64,000 nt of DNA from Fistularia commersonii (GCA_037954325.1 JBBMNZ010000003.1:7979965-8043964), one strand, 5' to 3'. Positions 35,306-47,479 are shown, counted from the first letter of the stretch. Notes: generated by a model from the sequence alone, not told the origin. Numbers and translations are program-made.

Positions 35306-35780
35306 ATGCCTGCGTGGAGACCCTAAATCTCCCAGACGTGTGGATGGCAGAGTGAATGGTTGCATGACTCTATACGATGCTGTTATTGTATGTTTCTTTA
35401 TGACTGATGTCTCTGTGTGATAAACGAATGACAGAGAGAATGAATAGATGCAAATCTCTGTGTGACGTGAATGAAAGGATGAATGGTTGAAAGTCTTTAT
35501 GTGGTGCACAAAAGAAAGAGTGAAATGTTGTATATCTCTGTATGACATGTGCATGAATGGGTGAATGGTTGGTGTTTCTATGTGATGCATGGATGAAAGA
35601 GTGAGTATTTGTTTGTTTCGATAATGTGAATGAGAGATGAATGGGTGTATGTCTCTGTGTGATGTGTAAATTAATGAGTAAATACTTATGTGTCTGTATA
35701 TGATTTGTGAATGGGGGAGTGAATGGTTGCATGCCTATGAATGGCATGTGAATGAAAGAGTGAATACCTGTATGTTTGTA

Positions 35781-36066
35781 CAGGAATGTCTCAGAAAATT
35801 AGAATATTGTGATAAAGTCCTTTGTCTTCTATAATGCAATTAAAAAAAAAAAAAGACTTTTTCATGATATTCTAATATTTTGAGAGAGGATTTTTAAGTT
35901 TTCTTGAGACGTAAGCCATACTCAACAATACTGAAATAATAAAAGGCTTGCAATATTTCAGTTGATTTGTAATGAATCCAGAATGTATGACATTTTTGTT
36001 TTTGTAATTGCATTACATGAGATTAAGAACTTTCTCACAATATTCAAATTTTCTGAGACAGTCCTG
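35781..36066. mobile_element. 286-bp TIR element (MITE), TA-flanked
   Basis: The ends are imperfect inverted repeats of about 45 bp: left 'caggaatgtctcagaaaatt', right complement 'caggactgtctcagaaaatt'. Both sides carry TA (35,779-35,780 and 36,067-36,068), as expected for Tc1/mariner-type integration. There is no ORF, so it depends on a transposase encoded elsewhere. It interrupts a SINE-A array. Confidence 0.85.
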
Positions 36067-36312
36067 TATAAGACATATGAATGACAGAATGTATGGTTGT
36101 ATGCCTCGGTGAAATGACTGAATGAGAGAATGAATGGTTGTATGTTTCTATATGACGTGTCAATAAATGAGTGAATGATTGTCCGTCCCTATAAGTGGAG
36201 CTGGAATCGACCGTTCCCGGGATGAACGGCGCCTCTCGCCCAATGGCAGCTGTGATAGACACCTGCACCCCTACCATTCTGAATGGATGATAAGCGGTAT
36301 AGATATTGAACA

Positions 36313-39300
36313 AAGGTATAAAGCAATGGAAATGGAAACTCTTGAAATGGGAGGGGATAAAGAGGGCTTAGCTGCCCTGAGGATGAAGGTGCACATTAAC
36401 AAAGTCAGACGCCAGTTTCAAATTACATCGAACTATATACAGAGATTTTATATTTCGATGAAAGTCACGGGCAAAATGATATATCGAATGGAAGATTCAT
36501 TCCAGGATCCAATCTCACGGAAGTCAGACTGAACTGATTAGATATATTTGTTTCATCAATACCTTATTGATATGTGCAGGCCACCTAGTAAATTAGCTTG
36601 GATTTCGCTTGTGATTTACACTTCAATAACATGTTTATGGCTGAAACAAGTGGCCGCGCATTGGCTCTGGTGTGTCCACAAAATAAATACGACCACAAGA
36701 GTCGATATTGTGCTGAACAAGTGTTTTGAACACGTCCCTGCTCCGGCTGCCGCTCTGGTAAAGCGTGACGCAGTGTGTGTGTGTGTGTGTGTAAACATGA
36801 TGTAAAGGTAGGTGCTGTGGCCGCACGCTGTTTTAAAACAGATCACCGCAAACGCGGAAATAACGTCTTCGGTTTATTTACACCACACCGTGACTGGATT
36901 CCTATCGGCTCAGAAGATTCGGCTTCTTTTGGGGTTGGCCCGATAGTACGGACCACGATGGGATGGGAATCGATAGTGTCTGCAGTAATTTCATTTCAGA
37001 GAGCATGCAGAGGCCGTAATGATTTCTCCTTCAAGGTTCTAATAAGGTAGAAAGGCTGAAAATGGATGGAAGCTTCTTCATTCGGCCGCCTGATTTTGAA
37101 ATTTGGGAAACGCACTATAGAAGGTTCAGTTCAATGTGACCTTGCCTCATTAATAAAATAAAATAAAGTGAAATAAAAATGTTTCTTCCCAACTGAATCT
37201 CACAATACACAACACAGACTTTCAGAGGATCTCGCCCTTACTGTCATTTCACTTCTCTGCAAGGTAACAGCTGTTCTCAAGGAAGAAGATATATGACTCG
37301 GATTTATAACAAGTGTGAGGATCCTTCCTGATATGGATATATAAATATATATACATATAAAAAGAATCCTGCCAACACCTCTCCTATGTGAAAGAGGTTT
37401 GATAGGATACTAAATCTGGAGGAGTCTCTGCGTGTTAAAAATCCATGATTGCTATATCAGCAATGCACTGATGTGATGGCAAAGTAGAGTATCCTCCGCA
37501 ATTGGGATGATGACAGCAATTTATACGGTCAGTTGTGTTTGTGAGTGTAAATCTAAAGGTTACTAGACGAAATGACCTCCGGACAGGGGTTGCTAGGAGA
37601 TCATGTCATCTTATGTCAGGAAAAAAGACTTTGCTGACTCCGGGAACCTTGAACTTATGTTTACCACCTAATGAAAATAAGAGATGGAACGTGAGGAAGA
37701 GATCCATGTGAGGTGGCACACGGGGAATAGATAAACAATTCAATTAATAATTAAATCAATTCATAAATAGATCACAAGCGTGCTTAATTACAAGCAATGA
37801 AATAGGAATAGATATCTATTTAAAAAAAAATGCTGAAAAGACAGGCATTTGATGAGATCCATTTGTATAATATAAATACAATAAATCACATCAAAATATT
37901 TAATTGAAATTTTATTTTATTAGGATCCACAAATAAACAATCATAAAGTGGGAGGTCTGCAGAAAACATTAAAAAAATAAACAACCAGTGGAGAGAAATG
38001 AGAAAAAACATCTAATGGATGGGCAGGAATGTAAGAGCATCTGGTCATGATGGCAAAGAAATCGAAATATGATCCATTTATGAATTTTTGCAAAGAAATG
38101 AGGAGGGGGGAAATTTTAGAGACTGACTTCTTAAATATGGTTGAAGTTGTTGTAGTCTGGCGGCCAGAAGAATAGGATGCTAGTTTAGCTGTATGAACCA
38201 TTTCAAAAATGTGAATAAATAATTCACAAATAAATACATGAAATTGTACTTGAGCATTTTAAGACACAGATGCTGTGTTTTTCAAAAATTAGAGCTCAGT
38301 ATTCATATTAACAAATACAGGTTTGACTGTGGGTACGAATAATGAAGCGGTGATGACTCATAAATGAACAAGATGAAAAATAACTTACTTTTATGAACTG
38401 TCTTTCGGTAAAATCTGAAATTGTGGCATCTGCATACTTGGCGTCGGAACTTCACAACCCAATTCCGATGTGTTGTTGCCAAACCCTCTGATTTTCCAAC
38501 ATGAGATGTTCACAGGAAGTAGCCTGCCCCCGGGCGCAGATAACAATCGCGGGTCAGATCTGCTAGGCAACAAAAAATGCGAGAGTTCTAGTCCTGCCCG
38601 GAATGATGTAAAGAGCGAAACAGTTAATGATAAAATGCGACAAAGCTATTTTTAAGACATGTGCTTCACGCTGTGCAAGGAGCACAGTTACGTTAACATA
38701 ATTTAACAGCAATGAGTCAGATAGGAAGAGGGTCTCACTTGAAGGCGGTGCAAATCAACAACAATTCCTCGGTGGAGGAAATTGGTTTCAAGCACGAAAA
38801 TGATGCCGGGCAAGATTATTATATATGCATTTTTTTTTTCATGAAGATCTCACTGGCCCACGCAATACAACATGCAGAAAGAGAAAACAGGCCGGATTTA
38901 TCAGTGTGTTATTGCATGAGGAAATGTGACATTTCAAAAGAATCTCCAGGACAAACTGTTTTGTTTTGTTTTGCTTTTTACCCCTGCGTGGAAACAGAAC
39001 TTTTATGGCCATCGCCCACCTGACCAAACAATCCTCCATGTAACCGCTGCTGTTTGTATGGAGATAACGGCCAGGAGACATCAAGAGCGAGATAAGGCAC
39101 TTGAAGTGCTGTATTCCCTCTGCATTTGACGCCAGATAACATTCACTCTGCTGTGGATGTAAATGTACGAGGACCGGGGGACCAAACACCAGACCCGTGA
39201 TATTAATTTGCAGATAAAATGAATAAAAATACTGTTATTTGATGTCTTATTGTTGTATGCAATATGTTTTGCGCAATAGTATTTTATCTTCTGCCTTTAA

Positions 39301-39477
39301 CAATATTGCAGATTAAGTGACTGCCTTATGGAAGAGAGATACATCGCACAGACAGAAGCACGATTTACTTTAGGGTGAAATTTGGGTGAGGCTTTTGGTG
39401 GTTTGAGGCATTTACTCTCCTTTATTGCCTTTTACAAATCTCATAAAGTGGATCTTTGTTGAGATCATATGATCCCG
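36313..39477. other. Long unique noncoding stretch
   Basis: A (TG)n run lies at 36,773-36,791. 36,830-37,030 and 38,390-38,600 are repeat-free patches. 37,730-37,960 is AT-rich. No gene, RNA or repeat family recognised. Frames up to 117 codons have no domain or bias. Confidence 0.4.
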
Positions 39478-39510
39478 GTGTCCCCCAGAGCTCCATCCTG
39501 GGGCAGTTGA
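39478..39510 (+). pseudogene. Possible LINE reverse transcriptase motif scrap
   Basis: Reads GVPQSSILGQ, close to the GVPQGS-LGP block of L2/CR1-type reverse transcriptases. Flanking frames are too decayed to extend the match, so this is tentative. Confidence 0.4.
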
Positions 39511-39560
39511 TTGTCTTTCTCTAGAACATCTCCCCGCCACTTCATAATCTCTTATAACTG

Positions 39561-39586
39561 TTTTTTTTTTTTTTTTTTTTTTTTTT
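39561..39586 (+). repeat. T26 homopolymer
   Basis: Uninterrupted run. Confidence 0.98.
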
Positions 39587-40620
39587 AATCACTGTTGTTG
39601 ACAACTGTAAGTCTCCTATTCCCACGCAGATGCATAAACTTTGGAGAACATATTTTCCTTTCACTATCCAAGCTTTAACTCTTCAACTGCTCAGGGAAAC
39701 GCTGATCTTCTGCAATGACAAAAAGGCCATGTCCAGCCATTGGACTCCCAAAAAGGTCAGTGACATCCTGATCTACCAGTTTTCCTGACCCCCTTGCATG
39801 ATATCCATAGATTTTACCTTTCAGAGTCTGAACACAGTCTGTGAAACTCCTCTTTCATCATTTCTAAGGTCTAAACTAAACCGATTTCACAACAAATCTG
39901 TCTCTGCTATCCTACCTTTACCAGGTTTTGAAAATGTTGATATACCTTGATTTTCAACAAACCTCGCATCGCTTCCTCTTGCAAGCAGACCATTGACTTT
40001 CTGTCCATGCAAATCATACTCCAGACACCGGTGATCAATTTCGGGGCCATACATTTAGATGGTTTCTTTATTTACAGTCCACGGTCAGGTTCCCTCCAGT
40101 TCATTGTTTTCTTGACTCGTCCATCCATGCATGGGCTCAAAAGTCACTCATCCGAGTAACAGTTCCTCTTATACCTGGCACTGACTTGGTGAAATTACTG
40201 CCTTCCTTCTGACAGAACAACCAAATTATTTCCCATATTTCAAGGGTGACTGCAGGTCATGCCGCTGAACGTGGCTTTCCACAGTCCGGCTCTATCTTCT
40301 GTGCTTCTCGACTCTGCCAGTTTCTTCCTGACGCAGCTTGTTTTTTGAGGTATATGTCGGCAAATTCGCCTCAAATTAAACTTTTGTAAAGAAAAAAGTT
40401 GCACAGTAAACTCGCAGAGCTGAAAACATCTTTCTGCTTGTTTCTTAAGCGCTACACTTCTGAAGACTCAAAAAGACAAGATATAACTATTTTGGAGATT
40501 TGTCGACAACATAAGTAGATTTAACAGATGCCAGATGTCACTATAAGTGATCAGAAAGCTTATGGTTATAAGTCATCGCTTCTTTAAGGTTACAATTCGG
40601 TGACGGGAATAGCCTCTAGT
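39587..40620. other. Noncoding stretch, possibly decayed LINE
   Basis: Follows the RT-like scrap and may be the rest of an old LINE, but no further conserved block is legible. Otherwise nothing is recognised. Confidence 0.3.
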
Positions 40621-40621
40621 A

Positions 40622-41372
40622 AAATGAGGCGTCAGGCTGGGACAGAGATTAACGGTTCCAACCGCAAAACAAGACGGTTCCTGGTTCAATTCTGAAAGGC
40701 GGCTTTCCTACTACAGCCCAAAAAAAAGCAAAAGATTCTTCGGAGACCCTAAATTTGACTTAAATTTGAGAATGAGAGTGAATGTTTTTATGTCTCTATG
40801 TGTGAGTGGTTTTACAGTTGGAATTTAGGAATTCAATTTGAATATAGGAATTTAATTTGTTCTTCTTGGTTCAGGAACATTCACCAAAATGTCCTTGTAC
40901 CGAATAAAATTTCCCATCAAAATCAATATAAATCCAATTCATATGTTTTTCGCCCCCATAACAAACTGCACTCTTAAACTTCTCATGGGTTCATTAGTAA
41001 ATAGGAATTACATACTGAAAATAGGCAACAAAAGTGCTGTAACAGGAAACAACAATGAATGGTGTAAACAACACAAGACTGCGCTAGAAACAACGCCACG
41101 ATGCGAGAATCCCATGTGTTTGTTTGTTTGTATGTTCGTGCACTGCTGGTTTGCAGTTCGAAAATTGAAAATTTGATCGAAAACCCTATTCAAAGGCCAA
41201 TTTGTTAGTGATTCTGGACACTCATGATGTGTGAATGAGGGAGTGAATGGTTTTATGTCTTGATATGAGGTCCTGTGAACCCTGCTTCTCGCCCAATGAC
41301 AGAAAAGAGAGGCTCCGGCTCACCCGAAACCCTTCATTGAAGGACAAATGGTAGAGATAATGAATGAAAGCA
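40622..41372 (+). repeat. SINE-A copy split by an insertion
   Basis: Head and body at 40,622-40,810 ('acggttcctggttcaattct', 'ggagaccctaaattt'). Array units resume at 41,218 ('gaatgagggagtgaatggtt'). The tail is at 41,275-41,372 ('ctcgcccaatgacagaaaag'). The middle 40,835-41,215 is unrelated to the SINE. Confidence 0.7.
40835..41215. mobile_element. Insertion related to 62,160-62,690
   Basis: Shares, in the same order, 'tgcactctt' plus 'aaact', 'tgtaaacaa', and 'aaaatttgat' plus 'aaccct' with the 62.2-62.7 kb block. Wording such as 'ttggttcaggaacattc' and 'cccatcaaaatcaatataaa' recalls nonautonomous pogo/Tigger-type elements. The ends are too decayed for certainty. Confidence 0.4.
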
Positions 41373-42406
41373 TGATTAAATAAATGAAACACGCCTTAAG
41401 CGTACAACAACACACTTCCAACGCTGATCTCTCCTCAAAATGTCGCACTGTAAATAATTATATTAAAAAGGTCCGCCACTCTGTTTGCCTCCTGCCCCTT
41501 TTTGCCTAGACAGAGATAAGCCCTGACAGGAATGCTGGAATATTTTCCTGTGCCGTGAGTTTTAATCTCATCTTGCATCGGCACGCGTCACGACAGAGCA
41601 GTTTATTCTGGCGGTGCATGGCTAGACCAATCACAGCAAACACAGTAAATATGTCATTTATTTCAATTACCTTCCTCATATATTCGAACCATTGATCAAC
41701 GGTGATCTAAATGTACCCGAAGAAGTGGAGGCAGCGCTGCTAGGTGTGTTTCTCCCAGAGTGATAGCGCTGAGGCAGAGGGAATGAGATCACAATGAAAA
41801 CGCGGAGAGGTTAGTTCTGACAAATATTGTCAAATGAAGATCTAAAATATGAAATCTACATGTCACTTGCGGAGCTCAAATGCGTATTCCTTGAGATATG
41901 TCCTTTTCAGCTGCTTTTGGTGGAGGCATCAGTCACCCTGTCCTCACTCAGTCATCCGTGCTTCCCCAGCGAAGCCCGCTCCCCGGTCGTGATGAGCAAT
42001 AAACAAACGATAAAAGCTTATCCCCTTAAAAATGCAAATCCTTTTTTTTTTTCCTCCATTTCTGGCATGATTACTCATCAGAGCCTTTTTTTTTTTTTTT
42101 TTCCAGTCACCCGCCTTTAGATTACATCGTTCGCAGACTCGCAGATATAATTTTCTCATTTTATAGATTTAAATAATCAAAGGCGTATTCCGCGGGATCA
42201 CCGGACTGATTATACAGCCTTGACAGCATCTTTCTAACAGTTCCAATCACTCATACTGGACTCTGAAGTGTCTTCCTCTTGCGAAACCCCCGCGCTCTCC
42301 GTCTCAGTGGCCCTGTGATCACACAGCGATGTTAAACTACCTCAGCGGGGTGTCATTATAAGGCATACAGGGCCTGCTTCATAGCAAGCAAAGACAAAAA
42401 TGGCCT
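41373..42406. other. Unique noncoding stretch
   Basis: T-tracts near 42,043 and 42,087-42,102. 41,460-42,000 and 42,180-42,360 are repeat-free. No gene recognised. Confidence 0.4.
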
Positions 42407-42476
42407 CAAAGAGAATATATATCGTTTGGACTACTGCAAACCAAAGAGAATATATCTCGTTTGGACTACTGCAACT
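42407..42476 (+). repeat. 35-bp tandem duplication at L2 5' junction
   Basis: 42,407-42,441 and 42,442-42,476 are near-identical units starting 'caaagagaatatat' and running into LINE sequence ('ttggactactgcaa'). Only three positions differ. Confidence 0.9.
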
Positions 42477-43128
42477 CCCTCCTTGCCGGTGCCCCAGCTG
42501 TGACCATCAGGCCTCTGGAGCTTATTCAGAAAGCGGCAGCCCGCCTGGTGTTCAACCGTCCCAAATTCTCCCACACATCTCCCCTTCTTATGTCCCTTCA
42601 GTGGCTCCCGGTAGCCGCCCGCATCAAGTTCAAGAACCTGGTGCTCGTCTACCGGGCAGTGAATGGGACAGCCCCGTCTTATCTCCAGGATATGGTCAAG
42701 CCACATGTCCCTACCCGTTCCCTTCGATCTGCCACCTCTGGGCGACCGTCCAACCCATCACTCCGAACCCCCGGCTGCCGATCAAACCGGTCTTAGCTCT
42801 TCTCGGTCTTGAACTCCCGAAAAAGGTCAGAACAACGCTTTCAGCTCACTTTCACTGTGAGCTGAAAACATACCTCTATACCAAGCACTACCCTACTAAT
42901 CCCTCTTAGCCCCCAAGCCCCCTGGGGAAAAAAAATAAATAAAAAAACTAACAATGAGGTGAATGTATTTATGTATATGTTTCTGAGATGGCTACATGGT
43001 TAAGTGATCTCTTCTGATTTCTGACTACTGGTACTTCGGATCTTCGCTGACTGAATTGCACTTTTTTTAAGTCGCTTTGGATAAAAGTGTCTGCCAAACG
43101 ATTGGAATGTAATGTAATGTAATGATGT
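42425..43128 (+). mobile_element. L2-type LINE, 5'-truncated, with 3' UTR and tail
   Basis: Coding part to about 42,909, then a 3' UTR ('ggtacttcggatcttcgctg', 'cgctttggataaaagtgtct') and the tail 'aatgtaatgtaatgtaatg' ending near 43,128. The same family has its 3' end at 5.63-5.88 kb. The reading frame is broken, so this copy is inactive. Confidence 0.85.
42461..42909 (+). pseudogene. L2-type LINE ORF, C-terminal part
   Basis: 42,461-42,796 reads DYCNSLLAGAP, LIQKAAARLVF, SLQWLPVAARIKFK and LVYRAVNGTAPSYL, the conserved region just C-terminal to the reverse transcriptase domain in L2/CR1-type LINEs. A frameshift near 42,796 moves the end (LKTYLYTKHYPTNPS) into another frame that stops at 42,909. 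The RT domain itself is missing through 5' truncation. Confidence 0.85.
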
Positions 43129-43300
43129 TAAAATAATCAAAAAATAGAGGGACTATCTTCTTCACTTTAGGAATGATATGCACAGGTTTTTCCCTCCATC
43201 TTGTCCAACCAACCACATGTTGACACCAGGTACCATTTAGCCTATCCTATTGCAGCTATTGATTGTTTAAATGCCTTGACTGTCTTTCATCATGACTATC

Positions 43301-43510
43301 TTGTCGAAATCTTCTTGTCGTGGGACTGAACTTGAAACCGAGAAGCTTCTTCCATTCTGAGCTGAAGGGTAAGACTGAAGAAGCCTCTCTGATGACGGGT
43401 GAAACGTTTTCCAATGAAGAAATTCAAGTCTAGCTGCCACGACAAGAAGATTTCGACAAAAAATTCACCATGACCTGGATGACAGAGAACCTCCACAGAC
43501 ATCACGACTT
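43301..43510. repeat. Foldback-family repeat, small palindromic copy
   Basis: Left arm 43,301-43,336 ('ttgtcgaaatcttcttgtcg') is inverted at 43,422-43,458 ('ccacgacaagaagatttcga'). The family core 'aagcctctctgatgacgggt' lies inside, and 'catgacctggatgacagaga' follows. It is a shortened relative of the 31.9 kb element. Confidence 0.75.
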
Positions 43511-44260
43511 TCATTTCGACGATAATGTTGAATCACAGTCCACCTGTTGTATGAAACCCTCTCCGAGCCGCCGAAGGTTTCACATGTGCTCTTGATTGGT
43601 TCCAGGCTCACAGATCACTACAATTTGCTACAACTCAGAAAATAATTACATTATACAATTGCATCTGCTATTTGAATGCGATTTAAATCATTTTCCTTCT
43701 ACTAATCCTTTAACCTGATGTGACAGCTTCTATTTACAGCTCCATCTTTGCCACTAAAGTTACTCGTAAAGTACAACTACAAGCTACTTGGAACAAACCC
43801 ATCCAATCACAGACCAAAAGGCCACGCCATACGAACTGGTGCTATATCGCCTGAGCTCTTGAACCAAATGGATCTGTTGGCTAAGACGTTTCCTTATGAG
43901 CTCCCCCGGCATGGCTCAGCCATTGCGCCCTCCAGATTTTTAATTTCACAATATTATACCGCAGAGAAAATCTCAGCCGAAAGAAGCCATCTGCCTAAGA
44001 TTGGCTCCAAACTGGGCATCCTCAGAGGAGCAAAGAAAAAGGGTTTGGCGATCCATCTTGGTGAGGCAAGTGCAGAATAAAACTTCTATTATGATAAAAC
44101 CTGTCACCCAAGCAATGAAAAAAATGTCTTTTTGTCTTCACCAGTGCATCAAACTTTGACGCGATGCAGTCCACCCTGCCCAGTATACTATAACAGATGC
44201 ATGTTGAAATTTCAGTTAATGTACGCTATGGGTGTTTCTAATGTTTCTGTGGAGATTCTC
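43511..44260. other. Unique stretch with 110-codon open frame
   Basis: The plus-strand frame 43,748-44,080 (ELLNQMDLLAKTFPYEL...) has acceptor-like sequence upstream but no codon bias and no recognised domain. It may be a decayed transposon ORF or chance. Confidence 0.3.
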
Positions 44261-44261
44261 A

Positions 44262-44594
44262 GGTTATGGTTGTTGTCTAAATCTTCTTTTTGTGGCAACT
44301 GGTCTTGAATTACTTCACTTGCAGACATTTCACCCCCCATCAAAGAGAATTCTTCAGTTCTAATGAACTGTGGGGAGTTACCGAATATAACTACCAGGGT
44401 TTTTGGTGGGTCTAGGTTATAGTGGCTTGTTATCTAAATGGAAGTGTTGATCGGCAGAAACTAGGTGGAATGGGATTGTTGTTCTACCGGGGGTGCCGTT
44501 CATTAGGGACAAAGGAGCAACTTTTTGGGATTACATGGATTGGAAACAGTAAATCCAGAGAAAAGAGGGAAACCTGCTGGATCACATGGATTGT
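44262..44594 (-). repeat. Foldback-family repeat, one arm plus centre
   Basis: Reverse-complement relative of 57,310-57,617. Arm with 'gcagacatttcaccccccat' and 'ggtgggtctaggttat', then centre 'gatcggcagaaactaggtgg', 'acaaaggagcaactttttgg' and 'tgctggatcacatggatt'. Confidence 0.75.
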
Positions 44595-44604
44595 TTTAAT
44601 GCTC

Positions 44605-44940
44605 TCACCAATTCATTCATTATCTATACCGCTAATCCTGCACTAAGAGTCCCTTGGAAGCCAGGATCTATCCCAGCTGTCATTGGGCCAGAGGTGGGGT
44701 TCATCCTAAATTGGTCATTGGTCAGTTGCAGGGCTAAGGGGTCCCCTTTTTTTTTAGACCCGGCCGATGACTGTCTTTGGACTGTGGGAGGAAAGCGGAG
44801 AACGTGGCGGAAAACCCACACAGACACGGAGAAAACATACAAACTCGACACAGAAAAGCACCTGTCAAAATTAAGCCAAGGATCTTCTTGCTGTGAAGCG
44901 GAAGAAACTACTGCACCACCATCATCTTCTTTATGAAGTG
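44605..44940 (-). repeat. SINE-A copy
   Basis: CATT-type tail, complement of 'aatcctgcactaagagtccc' and 'cccagctgtcattgggccag'. Body: complement of 'ctttggactgtgggaggaaa' and 'aacccacacagacacggaga'. Head: complement of 'ggatcttcttgctgtgaagc', ending 'tgcaccacc'. A largely complete, unexpanded copy. Confidence 0.85.
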
Positions 44941-47479
44941 TTTGAAAATGTAACTGTCTCCGTTTATCTATATATGAACGTTTTCTTGTTTGTATTATAC
45001 GCTGTATCTTCCTCTTCACCCTGATCTGTCATGTAGGCCGTTGAGAATTCCATCTGACTTTTTGCCATTTCCAAGCAATACCGTGCAACATCCCACCTGC
45101 CCCACGGTTTCCCATCATCTTCTGACCAAGACAGAATCAACAGAAAGCCATTTATTTTTTTGAACCCCTCATCCCATCCTTTGTGGCTCCTGAGGATCCT
45201 CAAGCCTTCCCTTGAAAATTCCCATTCGATCTCACATAGCTGTGCCTCTGTCGGCTGCAACACCTTGTCCCTGTCTAGTGGCAAGAAAAAAAAAAACAAA
45301 AAACAAACGAGCGAAAATGAAAAACACTTTTTCCTTTGTCCTCTGTGTCATTTCTGTTCAGAAACGTTCCAGTCAACCACCGGAGCATGGGTGACGGCTG
45401 TCTTGCCGTGTAGGACCGGGCGTAATTCACTGATCAATTCACAAACTCTCAGGTGGTTGAAAATCAGCTGCGGGATATAAAACCCCTTGTGACACATTCC
45501 TCTTGGGCATTAGGGATACACAAATCCTATCAGGGATCAAACACACAATTGTACTGAAATCAAACTAGAATTTGGATACGTTGAAAGGTAAAAATCCTCC
45601 CTGTGAATGTTCTGTTGTCGCTGAGACCAAAACTAATTTGTGAGGCGTAGAGAGGTCTGTCAAACGGTCTAGTAGTCGGAGCTAAAGTGATTACAGATTT
45701 TTGCGACTACATAAGAATAAGCTATTAAATTGAGCGGTAAAAGATGTATGCATGAAAAGATCTTACATATATACACTTTTTTAAATGTATTTTATCATAA
45801 TTTTTTATAATCACTGTATAGCACATTGGTCAACGTTGTTGTTTCTAAATGTGTTTTATAATTTAAAATGTATTGGTGATAATTCTTTTGGTTGGTTAAT
45901 GGGTTGGTTGTTTGCTTGTTTGGTTAGTTACTGGTTAGTTTGTTGGTTGATTAGTATGTTACTTTCTTTTCAAATGACTGAAGTCCATAGTCTTGGTTAA
46001 TTCTTTTTGAATGAAGCCACGTAGGGCAAATTAAAACATGTACACGTGTGTTTTGAGCACCCGAAATTGTGAAAATTTTATCTCGACGATTCAAATCCAA
46101 ACCATAAAATTCCTGATTCATTGTGACATGTGTTTAAAGATCATAACATCTTTTATCAAGAAGCGCCAGCTGTACTGAAGGTAAGGGAGAGGCTCTGTTA
46201 CTTTGGCAAACTGTCTCTGCAACCTTACAAAAAACTAGAACTCCTAGAAAGACAACTATTAGATGGGTGAAGAATTAAACTCATTGAATGCTCTCCCTCC
46301 CAGTTTTCTATTGAAAACAATGCACTAGTTAAGTTGCTGGAGAATGCTGGAGAAATTTCATTAGTGACTACATTTCAAAAGTTGCAAAAAATGCAGAATT
46401 AATGGTTAATTGTGTTCTATATAAATGAGAGAGCAGAAAAAAAAAGTGAAAATATAAGACGCTGTAGTAGGTCTCAGCCTATCAGGCATTTACTGCAGCA
46501 GTATATTTAATAAACTTCAATACAGATTTGGAAGAGATGACTGTGTGATGAATGGAAAGTCCCTGGTGTTTTTAGTTTTTGCAGTGAGAGGCTCATAGCA
46601 GAGAGACTTATAAATGATGAAATTCTACTAAATTGGGTCGTTTAGGTTAGAAACCACGCAGCCAATCATACAGTAGATGCCAATCTACATCGAAGAAAAA
46701 GAATCCAAACATTGCAACTGCAAGTGAGCTGCCACAGCCGGTCCAGAAGCCACAAAACCTCTTTTGTGATGGCGTGAGACACAGAACACAGAACTTTCTC
46801 AAACATCGGCTCTCCGTATGTTTAGGACCCAAACATGGCACGAGCCTTTGTGAAAGGCCCATCACGCTTAAAAAATGTGGAGGCAGACACCACATGGCCA
46901 TTTTGGGGGGAAAATGAGGAACGTGCTCCTGCAGTTTCAGAAAATACAGACACTGTCATTTCTTGGGTAATTGCCCAAGAAAAAAAAAAAAAAAAAAAGG
47001 TGGTTGACAGTGAGAACACTTTGCTGCCGCAGCAGAGGCATGAGTCATTGGTTGTAGGAAAAAAAAAAAAATACCGCCGGGTCACCTACTCCGACAAGGC
47101 ACCACGCCGCACCATATAATGATGCATCAACAGCTCTGATGAGAATTTCTGAAGATCAGAAGGAGATGAAAAAGGAGAGGCAGATCACTCTCAGAGCTCC
47201 CCTCTGACCACCATCCTCAACTTTTATGCAGCCCGCCTAGATTTAATTCTGGTGGATTGCACGGGATCCGGTATGGAGGCTTATGCAGAGTCGGCCATGC
47301 AGGTTTCAGTAGCTTACCCTGATAGTAGATTTAATTATTCGGCTTGGTTAACGGGGACCAGCACTGACGAGCGGCTCTTTTTTGTGGGACCTGAGTCTTC
47401 ACTACCTCGAAAGAGAAAGCTCAGAGATGTCAGGCGTTACACCTTACGGAGTTTATAGAGTCTATAGAGTTTTCTTTTT
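44941..47479. other. Unique noncoding stretch
   Basis: Includes a (TTGG)-like run at 45,889-45,975 and A-tracts near 46,980-46,998 and 47,060. A 111-codon minus-strand frame (44,964-45,299) and frames around 46,835-47,119 show no recognised domain. Nothing else recognised. Confidence 0.4.

Larger units (their letters stand above)
35241..36312 (+). repeat. SINE-A copy with intact Pol III boxes and expanded array
   Basis: Best tRNA-like head in the window: A box 'tggtgcagtgg' at 35,250-35,260 and B box 'ggttcgattcc' at 35,295-35,305, both matching Pol III consensus. A short body and about 12 array units follow (35,350-35,778), with more units from 36,068. The tail is at about 36,190-36,312 ('tcgcccaatggcagctgtga', 'ctgaatggatgataagcggt'). 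A 286-bp TIR element splits the array. The boxes could still allow some transcription, which cannot be judged from sequence. Confidence 0.85.

Noticed and set aside
35250..35310. tRNA gene from A and B box matches
   Set aside because: No cloverleaf with acceptor stem, and it continues into the SINE-A body shared by many copies.
43748..44080. 110-codon plus-strand frame with acceptor-like upstream sequence
   Set aside because: No recognised domain, mixed codon use, and it lies between copies of a repeat family. Possibly a decayed transposon ORF.
44964..45299. 111-codon minus-strand frame with many tryptophans
   Set aside because: Looks protein-like, but no family, no third-position bias and no splice borders. 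Insufficient support for a gene.
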